Source of the DNA: CAZFIM01 sp964519615
GTDB lineage: Bacteria; Chloroflexota; Dehalococcoidia; GIF9; UBA5629
Direction of reading: 5' to 3'
DNA length: 55,762 nucleotides
Assembly: GCA_964519615.1 (NCBI GenBank)
Contig: CAZFIM010000007.1
Coordinates: 1-55,762, forward strand
In this document: positions 51,876-55,762 of the stretch, piece after piece
Numbering within the stretch: position 1 is the first letter of the stretch
How the letters are laid out: every line of letters begins with the position of its first letter
Program-made: the position numbers and the translations under genes
The notes under the pieces: model-generated
Database searches by the model: none
Told to the model about the DNA's origin: nothing
The model's input: only the letters and a program-made list of their open reading frames with translations

Positions 51876-52658
51876 ATGCGAATTCTGGTTACCAATGATG
51901 ACGGTATTCATGCAGACGGCCTTTGGGCGCTCGCAGAAGAATTAAAAAAAGTTGGCACGGTAACGGTTGTTGCTCCTGATCGGGATCAGAGCGGCAGCGG
52001 CACCTCGATAACACTTCGCCGCCCTCTACGTTTGCTCAAAGTGAGATCACGGTTTTCCGATGTTGAAGCTTATTCCGTCGATGGCACGCCCGGTGACAGC
52101 GTGATACTTGCGCTTAGATACGGCATTAAAGACAAGGTTGACCTGGTTGTATCCGGTATCAATGAAGGTCCCAATTTGGGCAATGATGTATTTGTGTCGG
52201 GAACCGTAGGCGCCGCTCTGCAGGGTTATTTCTATGACATACCTTCGATAGCAGTATCAGTTGCTGCTTTCGATGACCTTCATTTTGAGGCAGCGGCCGT
52301 TATCACCAGGCTTCTGGCCGGGGCGGTAGGCGATGGAAGATTAAAAATACGGGGTATACTCAATGTCAATTTGCCTAATATTCCGGCTGCTCAAATAGGT
52401 GGAATCGAAGTAACGGCAATGGGAGGCCGCAATTATCTTGATAATATAGATCCCGGTCATGACGGCAAACGGAAATATCTCTGGATAGTTCGGGGTGTTC
52501 CCGAGTGGAATGTTGTCGCTGGCAGCGATGTCTGGGCACTGGAACAGAATAAAATATCCGTTACCCGTTTTCCTGACAGCCTTAACGGGATAGGTGATGA
52601 TGTACTCAAAGATGTAATCGCAAATCTGTTTGAAGAATTGAAGCAAGAGAATGCATAA
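51876..52658 (+). CDS. surE: 5'-nucleotidase SurE
   Basis: The 260-aa protein has the metal-binding N-terminus MRILVTNDDGIHADGL, then VVAPDRDQSGSGTSIT and VVSGINEGPNLGNDVFVSGTVGAA. These are the SurE markers. SurE dephosphorylates nucleoside 5'- and 3'-monophosphates in the cytoplasm. The gene stands before a thiolase gene 33 bases downstream on the same strand, possibly co-transcribed. There is no strong SD before the ATG. Confidence 0.96.
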   Translation: MRILVTNDDGIHADGLWALAEELKKVGTVTVVAPDRDQSGSGTSITLRRPLRLLKVRSRFSDVEAYSVDGTPGDSVILALRYGIKDKVDLVVSGINEGPNLGNDVFVSGTVGAALQGYFYDIPSIAVSVAAFDDLHFEAAAVITRLLAGAVGDGRLKIRGILNVNLPNIPAAQIGGIEVTAMGGRNYLDNIDPGHDGKRKYLWIVRGVPEWNVVAGSDVWALEQNKISVTRFPDSLNGIGDDVLKDVIANLFEELKQENA

Positions 52659-52691
52659 CAGAATAATATAAGGAAGGAGTTATATATTAAA

Positions 52692-53984
52692 ATGTCAGAA
52701 GTTGTAATCGTTAGCGGAGCACGTACTGCCATAGGTACTTTTGGGGTATCCCTCAAGGAAGTACCGGTTACCGACCTGGGTGCGCTGGTCATCAAGGAAT
52801 CTATGAAGAGAGCCGGCCTCAGGCCTCAATCCAGCGAAAAATTGCTTGCCTACGGGCCGGATAAGCTGAAAGCGCCAGGTCTTATCGAGTTGGAGAAGAA
52901 ATATTATGATTGGGACGAATCGCTTAAACCGGTACAGGTTGAAGAAGTAATTATGGGCAATGTTCTCCAGGGTGGGCAGGGTCAGAACACCGCCAGACAG
53001 GCTACTCTGTACGCAGGCATGCCCAAAGAGACCAATGCCACTACCGTTAATATTGTGTGTGCCTCAGGATTAAGGGCAATAACGCTGGCTGCCCAGACCA
53101 TTAAACAGGGTGACGCAGAGGTTATAGTGGCCGGCGGTATGGAGTGTATGAGCACTGTACCCTATGCTCTGCCCAAGGCAAGGTGGGGTTACCGCATGGA
53201 TGTAAATGCCTTCGGTGATGTGCTGGACATGATGGTTTACGATGGACTTTGGGAGAAGTTCTACGGCTATCATATGGGCAATACCGCTGAAAATATCGCC
53301 TCAACTTATGGGATTACCAGAGAAGAACAGGACGAGCTCGGTTTAATGAGCCATCAACGGGCCAGAAAGGCAATTGCCGACGGTCTGTTTAAAGATGAGA
53401 TAGTTCCCGTGGTTATACCTCAGAGAAGAGGAGATCCGGTAATCTTCGATACCGATGAGCGGCCGATGGACACGACCCTTGAGAAAATGGCTAAACTGAA
53501 GCCGGTATTCCGCAAGGACGGGACAGTGACCGCCGGCAACGCATCCGGCATCAATGATGCGGCAGCCGCTGTTGTGCTTATGACTGATGAGAAGGCCAAA
53601 TCGCTGGGCCTTAAGCCGATGGCAAAGATAGTATCCTATGCCATGGGTGGTATAGACCCTGCTTATATGGGACTTGGCGTCATACCTGCAGTACGCAAAG
53701 CTCTCGATAAAGCAAACATGACGGTCAAAGATATCGATATTTTTGAGTTAAATGAGGCATTTGCATCTCAAGCTATTGCCTGCATGCGCGAGCTAGGTAT
53801 AGGTACAGATAATACCAATATGTTTGGCAGCGGAATATCGCTGGGTCATCCGGTTGGATGCACAGGCGCCAGGTTGACGGTAACGATCATGTATGCCATG
53901 CAGAGACTGAATGCCAAACGAGGGCTGGTCACCATGTGCATCGGCGGCGGCCAGGGTATGGCCATGATTGTTGAGCGTGTATAA
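52692..53984 (+). CDS. Thiolase (acetyl-CoA C-acetyltransferase) with an N-terminal insertion
   Basis: This 430-aa protein has Cys123 as nucleophile in NIVCASGLRA, ELNEAFASQA, FGSGISLGHPVGCTGAR with the catalytic His, and the final CIGGGQGMAM with the second catalytic Cys. A charged segment of about 35 residues (roughly 46-80, after GLRPQ) is inserted before the usual VEEVIMGNVL, which explains why the nucleophile is not near residue 89. Biosynthetic acetoacetyl-CoA thiolase and degradative thiolase are both possible. AAGGAAGGAG precedes the ATG. It follows surE and precedes a histidine phosphatase gene by 21 bases. Confidence 0.93.
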   Translation: MSEVVIVSGARTAIGTFGVSLKEVPVTDLGALVIKESMKRAGLRPQSSEKLLAYGPDKLKAPGLIELEKKYYDWDESLKPVQVEEVIMGNVLQGGQGQNTARQATLYAGMPKETNATTVNIVCASGLRAITLAAQTIKQGDAEVIVAGGMECMSTVPYALPKARWGYRMDVNAFGDVLDMMVYDGLWEKFYGYHMGNTAENIASTYGITREEQDELGLMSHQRARKAIADGLFKDEIVPVVIPQRRGDPVIFDTDERPMDTTLEKMAKLKPVFRKDGTVTAGNASGINDAAAAVVLMTDEKAKSLGLKPMAKIVSYAMGGIDPAYMGLGVIPAVRKALDKANMTVKDIDIFELNEAFASQAIACMRELGIGTDNTNMFGSGISLGHPVGCTGARLTVTIMYAMQRLNAKRGLVTMCIGGGQGMAMIVERV

Positions 53985-54005
53985 CGGCAAGCAGGTAAAG
54001 AGGAA

Positions 54006-54629
54006 TTGTCTTTAACACACATACTTCTCGTCCGGCACGGCAGAACGGAATGGAACCGGGAGGACCGGTTTCGCGGCAGGGCGGATATAGCGCTGGATGA
54101 ATTGGGAATACAACAGGCACAGGCCACTGCGGAGCGTATTGCCTTCGGGTGGCCTGTTTCCATAGTCTACTGCAGCCCGCTTAAGCGAGCTCTGATGACG
54201 GCTGAGATAATAGGGCGGAAGATAGGGCAAGAGCCTATACCTTTTCCCGGAATTATAGATATGGATTTCGGGCTGTGGGAGGGGCTCTCACGTAAAGAAG
54301 CTCAGGAGCAAGATAGAGATCTGTACGAGTTATGGCAGCATCATCCCGAGCGGGTTACATTCCCCGGTGGCGAAAGCCTGGACGAGGTGCGGGCAAGGGT
54401 AGGAGAGGCTGTCGACGGACTTGTAAATCAGCATGAGGGTCAGACGATAGCGCTGGTCTCGCACCGTGTGATATGTATGGTTCTGATTCTGCACATGCTG
54501 GAGATTGACACCTCACATTTCTGGCAGATAGGTCAGGATGTCTGTGCACTCAATCTTTTCCAGGTCAGAGACGGCATTACTTACGCTCTCATGTTGAACG
54601 ATACCGGGCATTTAAAAGATTTACAATAG
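54006..54629 (+). CDS. Histidine phosphatase (phosphoglycerate mutase-like)
   Basis: This 207-aa protein has the signature LLVRHGRTEWN with the phospho-accepting His near residue 10, and the later VSHRVICMVLI with the second His. Members include cofactor-dependent phosphoglycerate mutase, alpha-ribazole phosphatase (CobC) and general phosphatases. The short length and lack of the mutase insertion favour a phosphatase. The start is a TTG at 54006 preceded by AGAGGAA, with no better codon in range. It lies between the thiolase gene and argC. Confidence 0.9.
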   Translation: MSLTHILLVRHGRTEWNREDRFRGRADIALDELGIQQAQATAERIAFGWPVSIVYCSPLKRALMTAEIIGRKIGQEPIPFPGIIDMDFGLWEGLSRKEAQEQDRDLYELWQHHPERVTFPGGESLDEVRARVGEAVDGLVNQHEGQTIALVSHRVICMVLILHMLEIDTSHFWQIGQDVCALNLFQVRDGITYALMLNDTGHLKDLQ

Positions 54630-54674
54630 CGCTATAATAGTGTATTGCTGAAACGACATAAGAACAGGAAAGAT

Positions 54675-55703
54675 ATGATGAAGGTTGGAATAATCAATGT
54701 TACCGGTTATGCGGGTGTTGAACTGGCAAGGCTGCTTTGGCGTCATCCGCAGGTGCGGTTGTGCAGTGTTACGGGCAGGAGTGCGGCAGGACAAAAGCTG
54801 GCTCATGTCTTTCCCCACCTTATTGATATTGATTTGACCATTACCGATACCATGGAGGAGGATGTAGAACTGGTATTTTCCGCCATGCCGCATAAAGCAA
54901 GCGCCGAAGTGATCATCCCATTGCTGGATAGAAATATTCATGTAGTGGATATCAGCGCCGATTTTCGCTTGAAGGATGCTGCGCTGTACCCGAAGTGGTA
55001 TGATTTCACGCATCCGCGTCCCGAGCTGCTTGAAAAGGCGGTCTACGGTCTTCCCGAGCTATACCGCAGCGAAATCGCCCGTGCATGCATCGTTGCTAAT
55101 CCCGGCTGTTATCCGACCAGCGCTATACTTGCACTGGCGCCGGCTTTTAAGGCGGGAATCATGGAACCGGATGTGATTATTGACAGCAAATCGGGAGTAT
55201 CAGGAGCAGGCAGGTCTCTCAACCTCACTACACACTATGCCGAGGCCAATGAAGATGTACGTGCCTACGGATTGAAAGGGCACCGGCATCTTTCGGAGAT
55301 AGTGCAGGAACTGGCGCTGGCAAACGGCGGCGTTGAACCGGTTGTGACATTTCTGCCGCACCTTATTCCTGCCACGCGCGGCATACTCAGCACCTGTTAC
55401 GGGCGCAAGGCGGAGGGCAAGTTAAACGGCGGCAATGCCGAACTGTTTGCGCTTTATCAGGATTTCTACCGCGATGAGCCGTTCGTACGAGTGCTGGAGG
55501 CACCTATGGGCAGCAAGAGTACATGGGGCAGCAATATGTGCTTTATTCATCCCTATTATAATTCGCGGACGGGTCGGGTAGTGGTGGTGAGCGCGATAGA
55601 CAACCTTGTCAAAGGCGCCGCTGGACAGGCGATACAAAATATGAATATAATGTGTGGTTTTGTTGAAACGGCAGGTCTGGAGGCGCTGCCGGTTTATCCA
55701 TAG
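54675..55703 (+). CDS. argC: N-acetyl-gamma-glutamyl-phosphate reductase
   Basis: The 342-aa NADP-dependent enzyme makes N-acetylglutamate semialdehyde in arginine synthesis. It has the cofactor motif VTGYAGVELARLLWRHP and the nucleophile Cys in VANPGCYPTSAILAL, and GHRHLSEI with the catalytic His. I chose the ATG at 54675, preceded by AGGAAAG; an in-frame TTG at 54645 would add ten residues. The next feature is a tRNA gene 5 bases after the stop, and no other arg gene lies in the window. Confidence 0.97.
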   Translation: MMKVGIINVTGYAGVELARLLWRHPQVRLCSVTGRSAAGQKLAHVFPHLIDIDLTITDTMEEDVELVFSAMPHKASAEVIIPLLDRNIHVVDISADFRLKDAALYPKWYDFTHPRPELLEKAVYGLPELYRSEIARACIVANPGCYPTSAILALAPAFKAGIMEPDVIIDSKSGVSGAGRSLNLTTHYAEANEDVRAYGLKGHRHLSEIVQELALANGGVEPVVTFLPHLIPATRGILSTCYGRKAEGKLNGGNAELFALYQDFYRDEPFVRVLEAPMGSKSTWGSNMCFIHPYYNSRTGRVVVVSAIDNLVKGAAGQAIQNMNIMCGFVETAGLEALPVYP

Positions 55704-55708
55704 AATTT

Positions 55709-55762
55709 GCCCCCATCGTCTAGAGGCCTAGGACACCAGCCTTTCAAGCTGGCGACAGGGAT
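55709..55762 (+). tRNA. tRNA-Glu (anticodon UUC), 3' part cut by window end
   Basis: From 55709 the sequence starts GCCCCCA as the acceptor strand, followed by a D-arm (GTCTAGAGGCCTAGGAC). The anticodon stem CCAGC/GCTGG encloses the loop CTTTCAA, giving anticodon TTC at 55743-55745 (glutamate). The T-arm begins with GGGAT at the window end. It lies 5 bases after argC. Confidence 0.93.

Noticed and set aside
1..55762. Mobile elements, CRISPR arrays, rRNA operons or replication origin
   Set aside because: I saw no transposase or integrase gene, no regular array of repeats, no rRNA-like sequence and no DnaA-box cluster with dnaA or parAB genes.

Overview
This 55.8 kb window looks like a chromosome segment of an anaerobic bacterium. 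Phylum Chloroflexota, class Dehalococcoidia, is my best guess. The guess rests on gene content only: a bacterial NrpR-type regulator, a tryptophan T-box on the trp operon, two TRAP transporter sets, aldehyde:ferredoxin oxidoreductase, an oxygen-sensitive type of molybdoenzyme and formyl-THF synthetase with FolD. No 16S rRNA gene is present to prove it. I saw no transposase, integrase, phage gene or CRISPR array. Genes sit in short operons, mostly on the minus strand, and many overlap by 4 bases (ATGA or GTGA).

Layout. 1-2.6 kb: trpE-trpG-trpD (trpD cut by the window edge) behind a promoter and a T-box leader with a UGG specifier. 2.6-6.3 kb: an MFS transporter with a 22-bp palindrome at its start, a CoA-disulfide-reductase-like flavoprotein divergent from a CsoR/CstR-family repressor with a perfect operator between them, and an unlisted 49-codon Cys-rich ORF. 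6.3-11.5 kb: glutamate dehydrogenase, nrpR-hisF and an OmpR-type two-component system. 11.9-13.8 kb: a small fatty-acid synthesis operon (two MaoC/hotdog dehydratase subunits, ACP, FabL-type enoyl-ACP reductase).

14-32 kb is the most unusual part, a molybdenum/tungsten redox island. It holds a TRAP transporter, an AOR with its ferredoxin, a pyrogallol-transhydroxylase-like two-subunit molybdoenzyme with a small beta-grasp-like protein, a three-subunit xanthine-dehydrogenase-family hydroxylase, a MarR repressor, MocA (Mo cofactor cytidylyltransferase), XdhC and an acyl-CoA dehydrogenase with a changed catalytic residue. An 18-bp motif (16 of 18 identical) lies both in the marR/mocA intergenic region and in the promoter of the transhydroxylase-like operon, 5 kb apart. 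This suggests that MarR coordinates cofactor maturation with the enzyme. The likely role is anaerobic handling of an aromatic or other carboxylated substrate imported by TRAP; the substrate cannot be read from the sequence.

32-46 kb: a GGDEF/HD-GYP membrane sensor, a GH3-like acyl-adenylating enzyme, a SlyD-like prolyl isomerase, a NarL-type two-component system, then a cyclase-family hydrolase, a second TRAP system with an embedded DUF169 gene, and an ornithine-cyclodeaminase-family enzyme. 46-55.8 kb is mostly housekeeping: acyl-CoA thioesterase, queA with a DUF2905 gene, folD-fhs, surE, a thiolase with an insertion, a histidine phosphatase, argC, and the start of a tRNA-Glu(UUC) gene cut by the window end.
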